A stretch of 64,000 nucleotides of DNA, taken from Pseudomonas sp. UBA1879. Lineage in GTDB: Bacteria; Pseudomonadota; Gammaproteobacteria; Pseudomonadales; Pseudomonadaceae. The notes beneath the pieces were generated by a model. It saw only the letters and a list, made by a program, of their open reading frames with translations. It was not told where the DNA came from and ran no database searches. Of the stretch, positions 42,686 through 52,133 are shown in pieces (within the stretch, counting starts at the first letter, position 1; every line of letters begins with the position of its first letter). Location: contig NZ_DDHJ01000004.1 of NCBI RefSeq assembly GCF_002338065.1, positions 137,921 through 201,920 on the forward strand, in the 5' to 3' direction. A program made the position numbers and the translations under genes.

Positions 42686-45259
42686 GTGAGGGTGTTGAAG
42701 AAGGTCTTGTTTCAAGTGCATTGGTTCTTCGGGATCACAGCGGGTCTGGTGTTGGCGCTGATGGGCATCACCGGGGCGCTGTATTCCTTTCAGGAGGAAA
42801 TCATCGATGCGCTCAATCCCGACACGCTATTCGTGCAGCCGGCAGAGCATCGCCTGTCGCTGGCTGAAATGGTCAGTAAGGTCGAAGCCCAGGGCCATGA
42901 CACGGTCTCGATGTTTCGTATCGAAACCGAGGGCAATCGCGTCGCTCAGGTCTGGTTCAAGCCGGCGCCGGGTGAGCGTCGCGGCGTGATGCGCAACTTC
43001 GACCCTTACACCGGCGAGTTCAAGGACGACGCGGTAGGTCAGGGGTTCTTTGCCTTTGTCCTCAACCTGCATCGCTTCTTGGCCGCGGGTGAATACGGCA
43101 AGCAAGTCACGGCGGCGTGCACCCTGATTCTGGTGTTCTTCTGCCTGTCAGGTCTGTACTTGCGCTGGCCGCGTCAGGCGTTGAACTGGCGCGTGTGGCT
43201 GACGCTGGACTGGGCGAAAAAGGGACGCAGTTTCAACTGGGACCTGCACTCGGTGTTCGGCACTTGGTGCCTGATCATCTACCTGCTGCTGGCAATCACC
43301 GGCCTGAACTGGTCGTATGACTGGGTCAGCAACGGCTTGAACACACTCATCGGTGACCCTCCCATCGCGGGCGAACAACGTCGGGGTGGCGGTGGACCTC
43401 GCCCTGGGCCTGGCCCGAAAGACGTGGCGCGGGTTGATGCTCAAGCGCAAGATTACGACGCCATCTGGAACACGATTCAGCAAGCTGCTGGCCCGGACCT
43501 CAAGGCTTATAACCTGCGCATGCCCCAAGGGCCGGGGCAGATGGCGACCGTCTTCTACCTGCTCAAGACAGCACCGCACCCCCGCGCGCTGAATCAGATG
43601 ACCCTCGACCCGGTGAACGGCGAGCTCAAGGCCAACACGCGCTACACCGACAAGGGCTATGGCGCGCAGCTGCTGGTCAGCAATTACGCGTTGCACACGG
43701 GCAGTTATTGGGGGTTGACCGGCCGCCTCGTCATTACTGTCGCGGCGCTGATGATGCCGCTGTTTTTCGTCACCGGCTGGTTGCTGTACCTGGACCGTCG
43801 TCGCAAGAAGCGCGATATCCGCAACGCCCGAGGTGAAGTTGCAGTGTCGACTGCGAGCGCTCAGGGCAGTCAAGGCCCAGCGTGGTTGATCGGCTTTGCC
43901 AGCCAGAGCGGTTTCGCCGAGCAACTGGCGTGGCAGACCGCGGGGCAATTGCAGTCGGCGGGCTTGCCGGTGCGCGTGGAGCGTCTGGCGGACGTCACCG
44001 AGCAGGACCTGAACCAGAGCCAGAATGCGCTGTTCGTGGTCAGCACCTTCGGCGATGGCGAAGCGCCCGACAGCGCCCGGGGGTTCGAACGCAAGTTGCT
44101 GGGCCGCCCACTGGCGCTGGACAACCTCAGTTATGCGGTGCTCGGCCTGGGCGATCGTCAGTACCAACAGTTCTGTGGTTTCGCCCAGCGCCTGCACGGC
44201 TGGTTGACCGAACGCGGCGGCCATTCCTTATTTGCCCCGGTCGAAGTGGACGCTGGCGACAGCGCTGCCCTGCAGCATTGGCAGCAACAGCTGGGCGAAC
44301 TGACTGGCACGACACCCGCCAGCCCGTGGCAGGCCGCGGCTTATGAAAACTGGACGTTGAGCCAGCGCCAGTGGCTGAACGAAGGCAGCGTCGGCTCGAA
44401 AGTGTTCTTGCTCGGGCTCACATCTGAAAGCCCGGTGCACTGGGAGGCGGGCGATCTGGTCGAAGTCTTGCCCCGCAACGCGCCACAGGCAGTCGAACAG
44501 TTTCTCGTCGGGTTGGGCATCGCGACCGAAACCCCCGTCGTGATCGATGGCTTGAACGAAACCCTCGGCCAGGCGCTCAGCCGTCGTCAGTTGCCGACCA
44601 GTCGCAGTCATTTGGTGGGTCTGCACGCGCAAGCATTGGTCGATGCGTTGGTGCCGTTGGCCATGCGCGAATATTCCATCGCGTCGATTCCCGACGACGG
44701 CTTACTGCAACTGATCGTACGCCAGGAATTACACCCCGATGGCAGCTTGGGACTGGGCTCCGGGTGGCTCACTGAACACGCCGCCCTTGGCGGCGCGATC
44801 AGCCTGCGGGTGCGTCGCAACAGCAGCTTCCATCTGCCTGCAGACCCTGGGCCAATGATTTTGATCGGCAACGGCACCGGGTTGGCCGGCCTGCGCAGCT
44901 TGCTCAAGGCGCGCATCGCGCAAGGCGAAACGCGCAACTGGCTGCTGTTCGGCGAGCGCAATCTGGCCCACGACTTCCACTGCGGCGCTGAGCTGAACGG
45001 CTGGTTGGCGTCGGGGGGCCTTGCGCGGCTGGACGTGGCGTTTTCCCGGGATCAGACCCAGAAAGTCTACGTGCAGGACCGGTTGCTCGAAGCGGGCGAT
45101 GAGTTGCAACGCTGGCTGGCAGAAGGGGCGTCGATCTATATCTGCGGCAGCCTGGAAGGCATGGCAACCGGGGTCGACGGTACCTTGAACGCGTTGCTGG
45201 GCGAGCAGGGCGTTCAGGCGTTGATCGAGCAAGGTCGCTATCGGCGGGATGTGTATTAA
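42686..45259 (+). CDS. piuB: PiuB-type PepSY membrane flavoreductase
   Basis: 857 residues. The N-terminal PepSY membrane part (about 1-375) has four helices (HWFFGITAGLVLALMGITGA first, AALMMPLFFVTGWLLYL last). Next come a flavodoxin domain (about 393-535, GFASQSGFAEQLAWQ), a CysJ-like FAD domain (REYSIAS) and an NAD(P)H domain (ILIGNGTGLAGL; YICGSLEGMA). It probably moves electrons from NADPH across the inner membrane to reduce iron released from siderophores. The position after piuA matches PA4513. The start is GTG; a second GTG two codons on is also possible. Confidence 0.88.
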   Translation: MRVLKKVLFQVHWFFGITAGLVLALMGITGALYSFQEEIIDALNPDTLFVQPAEHRLSLAEMVSKVEAQGHDTVSMFRIETEGNRVAQVWFKPAPGERRGVMRNFDPYTGEFKDDAVGQGFFAFVLNLHRFLAAGEYGKQVTAACTLILVFFCLSGLYLRWPRQALNWRVWLTLDWAKKGRSFNWDLHSVFGTWCLIIYLLLAITGLNWSYDWVSNGLNTLIGDPPIAGEQRRGGGGPRPGPGPKDVARVDAQAQDYDAIWNTIQQAAGPDLKAYNLRMPQGPGQMATVFYLLKTAPHPRALNQMTLDPVNGELKANTRYTDKGYGAQLLVSNYALHTGSYWGLTGRLVITVAALMMPLFFVTGWLLYLDRRRKKRDIRNARGEVAVSTASAQGSQGPAWLIGFASQSGFAEQLAWQTAGQLQSAGLPVRVERLADVTEQDLNQSQNALFVVSTFGDGEAPDSARGFERKLLGRPLALDNLSYAVLGLGDRQYQQFCGFAQRLHGWLTERGGHSLFAPVEVDAGDSAALQHWQQQLGELTGTTPASPWQAAAYENWTLSQRQWLNEGSVGSKVFLLGLTSESPVHWEAGDLVEVLPRNAPQAVEQFLVGLGIATETPVVIDGLNETLGQALSRRQLPTSRSHLVGLHAQALVDALVPLAMREYSIASIPDDGLLQLIVRQELHPDGSLGLGSGWLTEHAALGGAISLRVRRNSSFHLPADPGPMILIGNGTGLAGLRSLLKARIAQGETRNWLLFGERNLAHDFHCGAELNGWLASGGLARLDVAFSRDQTQKVYVQDRLLEAGDELQRWLAEGASIYICGSLEGMATGVDGTLNALLGEQGVQALIEQGRYRRDVY

Positions 45260-45325
45260 AGGCAGCGTCGTATCGGCATGGGGGTTCTGTATTGGAGCAG
45301 AATCCTTATCGCTTATCCGGGGCTG

Positions 45326-45790
45326 TCACGCGTCGGGCGTCCTGGCTTTGCCGTGGGCCGCCAGCCGCTCCAGCGCCGCCTTCAATTTCGGATCACGGAT
45401 GCCCTCAGCGGTCTCGCTGATGGTCTCGGCGGCGGCTATCGAAAGATCCCGACAAGGCCCCGTCGCCGCCCGATGAATCGTCGCGGGGCGAACGCGTACT
45501 TCCAGGCGCGTCAGGTTGGCGAACTCGCTGAACAACACCAACTGCCGCACCAGGCGCTTCTGCTGATACCGCAAGCGCGTCGCCCAGTGGCCATCCGTGA
45601 CCACCAATAGCAACCTGCCCTCACGCCACGACGCCACATGGCAATGTTCCCGGGCGGCCGGTTGCAATTGGCTTTCCAGCAGCCGCTGTAGGTGCGCCAG
45701 GCGTTGAGCGTGGTTGAAGATGGCTTTGAGTGGCCTGGCTTCGCGCAAAAGAACAGCCGGGGCGCGAGCCTGCAAGGGACGAAATGCCAT
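45326..45790 (-). CDS. dciA: DUF721 protein, DciA-like replicative helicase loader
   Basis: 154 residues from MAFRPLQARAPAVLLREARP; a start 10 codons earlier is less likely. The DUF721 domain shows HCHVASWREGRLLLVVTDGH and WATRLRYQQKRLVRQL, the KH-like fold of DciA, which loads the DnaB helicase in bacteria lacking DnaC. Divergent from secA, as in other pseudomonads. Confidence 0.85.
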   Translation of the reverse strand: MAFRPLQARAPAVLLREARPLKAIFNHAQRLAHLQRLLESQLQPAAREHCHVASWREGRLLLVVTDGHWATRLRYQQKRLVRQLVLFSEFANLTRLEVRVRPATIHRAATGPCRDLSIAAAETISETAEGIRDPKLKAALERLAAHGKARTPDA

Positions 45791-46109
45791 GGACGTTGCC
45801 TGTGGATGCGAGGTCGGCATGTTATCAGAAAGCGCTGAACGGCCCTGAGCGCGACGGCACAGCCCCGCGACTGGGTGGCCGATTCATGAAGAAACATTAA
45901 TCAAACTTCTGCCTGGAACGGGTTGAAGTCCGAAGAAATGCCCCTATTGTACTTCTGCCCCGTAACATTGCTGTGCCAGCATCGTGGAATAACGCCACTT
46001 TCCTCACCACCATTTCCGGGTAGAATGCTCGTTCGCATGCGGCCATGAGGGCCGCACGGGCGACTCACGGGGCCGCCCTCCATCTCTATGTGTGGAAGAT
46101 CCTGTCGAT
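45791..46109. promoter_or_regulatory. dciA / secA divergent control region
   Basis: 319 bp. A TAGAAT -10 candidate is at 46021-46026 on the secA strand, and a hairpin TGCGGCCATGAGGGCCGCA (about 46037-46055) lies in the secA leader. No secM-like frame was seen. Confidence 0.4.
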
Positions 46110-48860
46110 ATGTTTGCACCTTTGTTGAAAAAACTTTTCGGAAGCAAAAACGAGCGCGAAGTGAAGCGCATGCTCAAGACGGTCCAGGTCGTCAACAGCT
46201 TCGAAGAGCAAATGGTGGCCCTTTCGGACGAGCAGCTGCGCGCCAAGACCGAAGAGTTCAAGGCCCGCTTCGCCAAAGGTGAGACCCTCGATAAGCTCCT
46301 GCCTGAAGCCTTCGCGGTCTGCCGCGAGGCCGGTAAACGCATCATGGGGATGCGTCACTTCGACGTTCAGCTGATCGGCGGCATGACGCTGCATGAAGGC
46401 ATGATCGCCGAGATGCGGACCGGTGAAGGTAAAACCCTGGTAGCGACCCTTGCCGTGTACCTCAACGCGCTGTCCGGCAAGGGCGTGCACGTTGTGACCG
46501 TGAACGACTACCTGGCCCGTCGCGACGCCAACTGGATGCGTCCGCTGTACGAATTCCTCGGCCTGACCGTCGGCGTCGTCACCCCGTTCCAGCCGCCTGA
46601 AGAAAAGCGTGCGGCCTACAACTCCGACATCACCTACGGCACCAACAACGAATTCGGCTTCGATTACCTGCGCGACAACATGGCATTCAGCCTGGAAGAC
46701 AAATTCCAGCGCGAGCTGAATTTCGCCGTGATCGACGAAGTGGACTCGATCCTCATCGACGAAGCCCGTACCCCGCTGATCATCTCCGGCCAGGCCGAAG
46801 ACAGCTCCAAGCTCTACACCGAAATCAACAAGCTGATCCCTAAACTCGAGCAGCACATCGAGGAAGTGGAAGGCCAGGTGACCAAACAGGGCCACTACAC
46901 CATCGACGAGAAGTCCCGTCAGGTGGAGTTGAACGAGTCCGGTCACCAGTTCATCGAAGAAATGCTCACCGAAGTTGGTCTGCTGGCTGAGGGCGAAAGC
47001 CTCTACTCGGCGCATAACCTCGGCCTGCTGACCCACGTTTACGCCGGTCTGCGCGCACACAAACTGTTCCATCGCAACGTCGAATACATCGTCCAGGACG
47101 GCGGCATCCTGCTGGTCGACGAACACACTGGCCGGACCATGCCGGGTCGTCGTCTGTCCGAAGGCCTGCACCAGGCCATCGAAGCGAAAGAGCACCTGAA
47201 CATTCAGGCCGAAAGCCAGACGTTGGCCTCGACCACGTTCCAGAACTACTTCCGTCTGTACAACAAACTGTCCGGCATGACCGGTACGGCCGACACCGAA
47301 GCGTTCGAATTCCACCAGATCTACGCCCTGGCCGTGATGGTCATCCCGCCGAACAAACCGCTGGCGCGTAAAGACTTCAACGACTTGGTCTACCTGACCG
47401 CCGAAGAGAAATACGCGGCGATCATCACCGACATCAAGGCGTGCCTGGCTGAACAGCGTCCGGTACTGGTGGGTACGGCGACCATCGAAACCTCGGAACA
47501 CATGTCCAACCTTCTGCGCAAGGAAGGCATCGATCACAAGGTTCTGAACGCCAAATTCCACGAAAAAGAAGCGGAAATCATTGCGCAGGCCGGTCGTCCG
47601 GGGGCGCTGACCATCGCCACCAACATGGCCGGTCGCGGTACTGACATCCTGCTGGGCGGGAACTGGGAAGTTGAGGTCGCGAGCCTCGAAGACCCGACCC
47701 CGGAGCAAGTCGCGCAGATCAAGGCCGACTGGCAGAAGCGTCACCAACAGGTGATTCAGGCGGGCGGCCTGCATGTGATTGCGTCCGAGCGTCATGAATC
47801 CCGTCGTATCGACAACCAGTTGCGCGGTCGCGCCGGTCGTCAGGGCGATACCGGTTCCAGCCGTTTCTACCTGTCGCTGGAAGACAGCCTGATGCGCATC
47901 TTCGCCTCTGACCGGGTGAAGAATTTCATGAAAGCGCTGGGCATGCAGTCCGGCGAGGCCATCGAACACCGCATGGTGACCAACGCCATCGAGAAGGCAC
48001 AACGTAAAGTCGAAGGCCGCAACTTCGACATTCGTAAGCAATTGCTGGAATTCGACGACGTCTCCAACGAACAGCGCAAAGTGATCTACCACATGCGCAA
48101 CAGCCTGCTGGCTGCGGCGAACATTGGTGACACCATCGCCGAATTCCGCGAAGAAGTGCTCGACGCCACCATCAGCGCGCACATTCCGCCGCAATCGCTG
48201 CCAGAGCAGTGGGACGTGGCCGGTCTGGAAGCGGCGTTGAACAGCGACTTCGGCGTGAAGCTGCCCATTCAGCAGTGGCTCGACGAAGACGACAATCTGC
48301 ACGAAGAGAACCTGCGTCCGAAACTGCTGGAAGCCATCCTCTCGGCTTACAGCGAGAAGGAAGACCAGGCCAGTGCCGAAGCGTTGCGCACCTTCGAGAA
48401 GCAGATCCTGCTGCGCGTTCTCGACGATCTGTGGAAAGACCACCTGTCGACCATGGACCACCTGCGCCACGGTATCCACTTGCGCGGCTACGCTCAGAAA
48501 AACCCGAAACAGGAATACAAGCGCGAGTCCTTCACCCTGTTCCAGGAACTGCTGGATTCGATCAAACGCGACACCATTCGCGTGCTGTCCCACGTTCAAG
48601 TGCGCCGCGAAGACCCGGCCGAGGAAGAGGCGCGCCTGCGTCGCGAAGCCGAAGAGCTGGCGCAACGCATGCAGTTCCAGCACGCCGAAGCGCCAGGGCT
48701 GGATCAGCCGGTCGCGCTGGTGGGTGAAGAGGGTGACGACGTGGCGGTTGCTGCCGCTGCCCTGTCGCCGGTTCGCAATGATCAGAAACTGGGCCGCAAC
48801 GAGCTGTGCTGGTGTGGTTCGGGCAAGAAATTTAAGCACTGCCACGGCCAAATTAACTAA
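46110..48860 (+). CDS. secA: Preprotein translocase ATPase SecA
   Basis: 916 residues from MFAPLLKKLFGSKNEREVKR; an in-frame GTG six codons earlier is not expected. Motor motifs are MRTGEGKT (Walker A), VIDEVDSILIDEARTP, and TNMAGRGTDI and GRAGRQGD in the second nucleotide domain. The C-terminus carries the zinc and SecB-binding motif LCWCGSGKKFKHCHG. It drives Sec-dependent export through SecYEG. Confidence 0.98.
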   Translation: MFAPLLKKLFGSKNEREVKRMLKTVQVVNSFEEQMVALSDEQLRAKTEEFKARFAKGETLDKLLPEAFAVCREAGKRIMGMRHFDVQLIGGMTLHEGMIAEMRTGEGKTLVATLAVYLNALSGKGVHVVTVNDYLARRDANWMRPLYEFLGLTVGVVTPFQPPEEKRAAYNSDITYGTNNEFGFDYLRDNMAFSLEDKFQRELNFAVIDEVDSILIDEARTPLIISGQAEDSSKLYTEINKLIPKLEQHIEEVEGQVTKQGHYTIDEKSRQVELNESGHQFIEEMLTEVGLLAEGESLYSAHNLGLLTHVYAGLRAHKLFHRNVEYIVQDGGILLVDEHTGRTMPGRRLSEGLHQAIEAKEHLNIQAESQTLASTTFQNYFRLYNKLSGMTGTADTEAFEFHQIYALAVMVIPPNKPLARKDFNDLVYLTAEEKYAAIITDIKACLAEQRPVLVGTATIETSEHMSNLLRKEGIDHKVLNAKFHEKEAEIIAQAGRPGALTIATNMAGRGTDILLGGNWEVEVASLEDPTPEQVAQIKADWQKRHQQVIQAGGLHVIASERHESRRIDNQLRGRAGRQGDTGSSRFYLSLEDSLMRIFASDRVKNFMKALGMQSGEAIEHRMVTNAIEKAQRKVEGRNFDIRKQLLEFDDVSNEQRKVIYHMRNSLLAAANIGDTIAEFREEVLDATISAHIPPQSLPEQWDVAGLEAALNSDFGVKLPIQQWLDEDDNLHEENLRPKLLEAILSAYSEKEDQASAEALRTFEKQILLRVLDDLWKDHLSTMDHLRHGIHLRGYAQKNPKQEYKRESFTLFQELLDSIKRDTIRVLSHVQVRREDPAEEEARLRREAEELAQRMQFQHAEAPGLDQPVALVGEEGDDVAVAAAALSPVRNDQKLGRNELCWCGSGKKFKHCHGQIN

Positions 48861-48893
48861 GTAGCGGCCGGGCTGTAGCCTTGACGTAACACC

Positions 48894-48927
48894 ACGCCGC
48901 GACCGGCCCAGCCGTCGCGGCGTTTTT
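48894..48927 (+). terminator. Terminator after secA
   Basis: A perfect 10-bp stem, ACGCCGCGAC / GTCGCGGCGT, followed by T. Confidence 0.92.
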
Positions 48928-48989
48928 CAATCGATTGAGTCGTCTCCGGCCACGCTGGGCGGAATGACATTTTTCAAGGAGCGCATTTC

Positions 48990-50207
48990 ATGGCTGTTGG
49001 TCTCGGTCCTCTGCCGACATTGCACCCGGTTCCCGGTTTCGAACTCGGCATCGCCTCTGCCGGCATCAAGCGCCCTGGGCGCAAGGACGTGGTCGTCATG
49101 CGCTGCGCCGAAGGCTCCAGCGTCGCAGGCGTATTCACCCTGAACGCGTTTTGCGCTGCGCCGGTGATCCTGTCCAAGCAACGTGTGGGCGGTGCCGTGC
49201 GCTACTTGCTGACCAACACCGGTAATGCCAACGCGGGCACCGGTGAGCCGGGCCTGCGCGCTGCCGAGCGCACCACCGCCAAACTGGCGGAAATCACGGG
49301 TGTGGATGCCAGCGCCGTGCTGCCGTTTTCGACTGGCGTGATCGGCGAGCCGCTGCCCGTGGAAAAGATCGAAGGCGCATTGCAAGCTGCGCTGGACGAC
49401 CTGTCGGTGGATAACTGGGCGGCGGCGGCCACCGGCATCATGACCACCGACACCCTGCCAAAAGGCGCCAGCCGTCAGTTTCAGATCGATGGCGTGACCG
49501 TCACCGTAACCGGCATCAGCAAGGGCGCGGGCATGATCCGCCCGAACATGGCGACCATGCTCGGCTACATCGCCACTGACGCCAAAGTGTCCCAGAGCGT
49601 GTTGCAGGATCTGGTGCGCGACGGGGCGAACAAGTCGTTCAACCGCATCACCATCGACGGCGACACCTCGACCAACGACTGCTGCATGCTGATCGCCACC
49701 GGACAGGCCAACCTGCCGGAAGTCACCGAAGCCAAGGGTCCGCTGTTCGACGCGCTGAAAAAGGCCGTATTCGAGGTCTGCATGGACGTGGCGCAGGCCA
49801 TCGTCCGTGACGGCGAAGGTGCAACCAAGTTCGTGACTGTGGAAGTCAACGGCGGCGGGACCCATCAGGAGTGCCTGGACGTCGGCTACACCGTCGCCCA
49901 TTCGCCGCTGATCAAAACCGCCTTGTTCGCCTCTGACCCGAACTGGGGTCGCATCCTGGCCGCCGTGGGCCGTGCTGGCGTACCGAACCTCGACGTAAGC
50001 AAGATCGACGTGTTCCTGAGCGGCGTGTGCATCGCCAGCCAGGGCGCCCGCGCCACCACCTACACCGAAGAGCAAGGCTCGGCGGTGATGGCCGAAGAGG
50101 AAATCACCATCCGCATCGAGTTGGGCCGTGGTGAGTGCAGCGAAACGATCTGGACCACCGACCTGTCCCACGAATACGTGAAGATCAACGCGGAATACCG
50201 CACCTGA
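48990..50207 (+). CDS. argJ: Bifunctional glutamate N-acetyltransferase / ornithine acetyltransferase
   Basis: 405 residues. Transfers acetyl from N-acetylornithine to glutamate in arginine synthesis. The self-cleavage site is NMATMLGY, with Thr189 as the nucleophile of the beta chain. AAGGAGCG precedes the ATG. It has its own transcription unit after the secA terminator. Confidence 0.96.
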   Translation: MAVGLGPLPTLHPVPGFELGIASAGIKRPGRKDVVVMRCAEGSSVAGVFTLNAFCAAPVILSKQRVGGAVRYLLTNTGNANAGTGEPGLRAAERTTAKLAEITGVDASAVLPFSTGVIGEPLPVEKIEGALQAALDDLSVDNWAAAATGIMTTDTLPKGASRQFQIDGVTVTVTGISKGAGMIRPNMATMLGYIATDAKVSQSVLQDLVRDGANKSFNRITIDGDTSTNDCCMLIATGQANLPEVTEAKGPLFDALKKAVFEVCMDVAQAIVRDGEGATKFVTVEVNGGGTHQECLDVGYTVAHSPLIKTALFASDPNWGRILAAVGRAGVPNLDVSKIDVFLSGVCIASQGARATTYTEEQGSAVMAEEEITIRIELGRGECSETIWTTDLSHEYVKINAEYRT

Positions 50208-50269
50208 TTGTCAGGTAGACAAACGCTGCCGATCCGTCGCAACGCGGTACTTCGGTCTGGCGCTGTGAT

Positions 50270-50359
50270 TGTAGGAGCCGGCTTGCTGGCGAATGCGGTG
50301 AGCCAGTGATGGATGAGTTGACTGACAGACCGCATTCGCCAGCAAGCCGGCTCCCACAG
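50270..50359. repeat. REP pair (GCCGGCTTGCTGGCGA family)
   Basis: TGTAGGAGCCGGCTTGCTGG and the inverted CCAGCAAGCCGGCTCCCACA lie between argJ and the Nudix gene. Confidence 0.9.
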
Positions 50360-50435
50360 GAGAGTCAGAGGTGCCAATAGAGCATCGCCAGGATGTGGCC
50401 GCGTGGCAGCCGAATGATTTAGAGGAAGCTTTAAC

Positions 50436-51386
50436 GTGAAACGCATCCATGTAGCCGCCGCGGTCATTCGCGGCACCGACGGCAAGATTCTCATTGCCCG
50501 GCGCGCTGACACGCAGCACCAGGGCGGCTTGTGGGAGTTTCCAGGAGGCAAGGTCGAACCCGACGAAACGGTCGAAGCGGCGTTGTCCCGTGAGTTGAAA
50601 GAAGAGCTGAGCATCGTGGTCGCCAAGGCGCGGCCATTGATCAAGATCAAGCACGACTACCCGGACAAGCAGGTGCTGCTGGATGTCTGGGAAGTCTCGT
50701 CCTTCGCCGGAGAACCCCATGGCGCCGAAGGCCAGCCGCTGGCGTGGGTGTCCAACCGGGAATTGGCCCATTACGAATTCCCGGCGGCCAATCGACCTAT
50801 CGTGGCGGCCGCTCGCTTGCCGGGCGAATACCTGATCACGCCAGATGCATTGGAAACACCTCAGTTGCTCAAAGGCATGCAGAAAGCAATTGCGGACGGC
50901 ATCAAGCTGATTCAACTGCGCGCGCCGAATGGCTACGACCCTAAATACCGCGACGTGGCCGTGGACGCGGTGGGCTTGTGTGCTGGCAAAGCGCAATTGA
51001 TGCTCAAAGGCCCGCTGGAATGGCTGGGCGACTTTCCAGCCGCCGGCTGGCACCTGACCAGCGCGCAACTGCGCAAATACGCGAGCAAGGGCCGGCCATT
51101 CCCGGAAGAGCGCTGGCTGGCGGCGTCGTGCCACAACGCCGAAGAGCTGTCGCTGGCCGAGCAGATGGGCGTGGATTTCGTCACCCTGTCTCCCGTTCAG
51201 CCCACGCAAACCCACCCCGACGCTCAGCCCTTGGGGTGGGAACAGGCACGAGCCTTGATCGAAGGCTTCAGCAAGCCGGTTTATCTGCTGGGCGGCGTGG
51301 GCCCGGCAGAGCGGCAACAGGCGTGGGAACGCGGCGCGCAGGGTGTGGCGGGGATCCGGGCGTTTTGGCCGAAAGGGTTTGAATGA
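50436..51386 (+). CDS. Nudix hydrolase fused to a ThiE-like domain (MutT-type)
   Basis: 316 residues with GTG start behind GAGGAA. The N-terminal MutT-like Nudix domain (about 1-130) has the complete Nudix box GGKVEPDETVEAALSRELKE followed by EL. The C-terminal half (about 140-316) is a TenI/ThiE-like barrel (LLKGMQKAIADGIKLIQLRA, FVTLSPVQPTQTHPD, VYLLGGVGP). It matches PA4400-type proteins beside argJ and secA. It likely cleans oxidised nucleotides; the thiamine-like half has no proven role. Confidence 0.9.
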   Translation: MKRIHVAAAVIRGTDGKILIARRADTQHQGGLWEFPGGKVEPDETVEAALSRELKEELSIVVAKARPLIKIKHDYPDKQVLLDVWEVSSFAGEPHGAEGQPLAWVSNRELAHYEFPAANRPIVAAARLPGEYLITPDALETPQLLKGMQKAIADGIKLIQLRAPNGYDPKYRDVAVDAVGLCAGKAQLMLKGPLEWLGDFPAAGWHLTSAQLRKYASKGRPFPEERWLAASCHNAEELSLAEQMGVDFVTLSPVQPTQTHPDAQPLGWEQARALIEGFSKPVYLLGGVGPAERQQAWERGAQGVAGIRAFWPKGFE

Positions 51387-51431
51387 GCCTGATCGTTGGC
51401 CTGCGTTAATATGCCGGCTTGACCCGTCTCC

Positions 51432-51520
51432 TGCGGGAGCCGGCGTGCTGGCGAAGGCGTCAGGTCAGAGACAGAAACGTTGACTGACATACCCCTTTCG
51501 CCAGCAAGACGGCTCCCACA
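51432..51520. repeat. REP pair
   Basis: CGGGAGCCGGCGTGCTGGCGA and the inverted CGCCAGCAAGACGGCTCCC lie between convergent genes. Confidence 0.85.
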
Positions 51521-51550
51521 AAGGATCGCGTTCATCCCGGCGAGAGTGCG

Positions 51551-52129
51551 TCAATCCGGCTTTTTGGCAGGCTGCCACAAAATCTCCGCCACCCCCTGAC
51601 GTCGCGCGATGATCCGCGCCGCGACGAACAGCAGATCCGACAACCGATTGATATACGCCAACCCCACCCCGGCCAGCGGTTCGACTGCGTTCAAATGCTG
51701 ACAACGCCGTTCGGCACTGCGCGCCAGGCTGCGGCATACGTGGGCTTGGGCGATCAGCGCTGAGCCGCCGGGCAGGATGAAATTCTCCAGCGGCCCCACT
51801 TCCTCGTTCCATTGATCGATCGCCGCTTCCAGACGCTCGATTTCCGCTGCGTTCAACGCCTGATATTCCGGCATCGCCAGTTCACCGCCGAGGTCGAACA
51901 ACCGATGCTGACAGGGTGCCAACACGTCAATGACGCCCTGAAGCGCTGGCGTGGTTTGCAGACTTTCGTCAAGCCACGCCAGCAACACCCCGAGCTGGCT
52001 GTTCAGCGTATCGACCTCGCCGATCGCCTCGATGCGCGGGTGATCCTTCGGCACCCGTCGGCCATCGCCGAGGCCGGTTTCGCCCTGGTCGCCGGTGCGT
52101 GTGTAAATCTTCGACAAGCGAAATCCCAT
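51551..52129 (-). CDS. Cob(I)alamin adenosyltransferase, PduO type
   Basis: 192 residues from MGFRLSKIYTRTGDQGETGL, the family N-terminus that binds ATP. LPGGSALIAQAHVCRSLARS and RLSDLLFVAARI are the other PduO signatures. It adds the adenosyl group to cobalamin. It starts 4 bp after the sensor kinase stop, so they are co-transcribed, as at PA4398-PA4399. Confidence 0.93.
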   Translation of the reverse strand: MGFRLSKIYTRTGDQGETGLGDGRRVPKDHPRIEAIGEVDTLNSQLGVLLAWLDESLQTTPALQGVIDVLAPCQHRLFDLGGELAMPEYQALNAAEIERLEAAIDQWNEEVGPLENFILPGGSALIAQAHVCRSLARSAERRCQHLNAVEPLAGVGLAYINRLSDLLFVAARIIARRQGVAEILWQPAKKPD

Positions 52130-52133
52130 GGTC

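Noticed and set aside
46086..48851. 921-codon minus-strand frame opposite secA
   Set aside because: Mirror frame of a strongly biased gene; histidine- and glutamine-rich translation typical of antisense frames.
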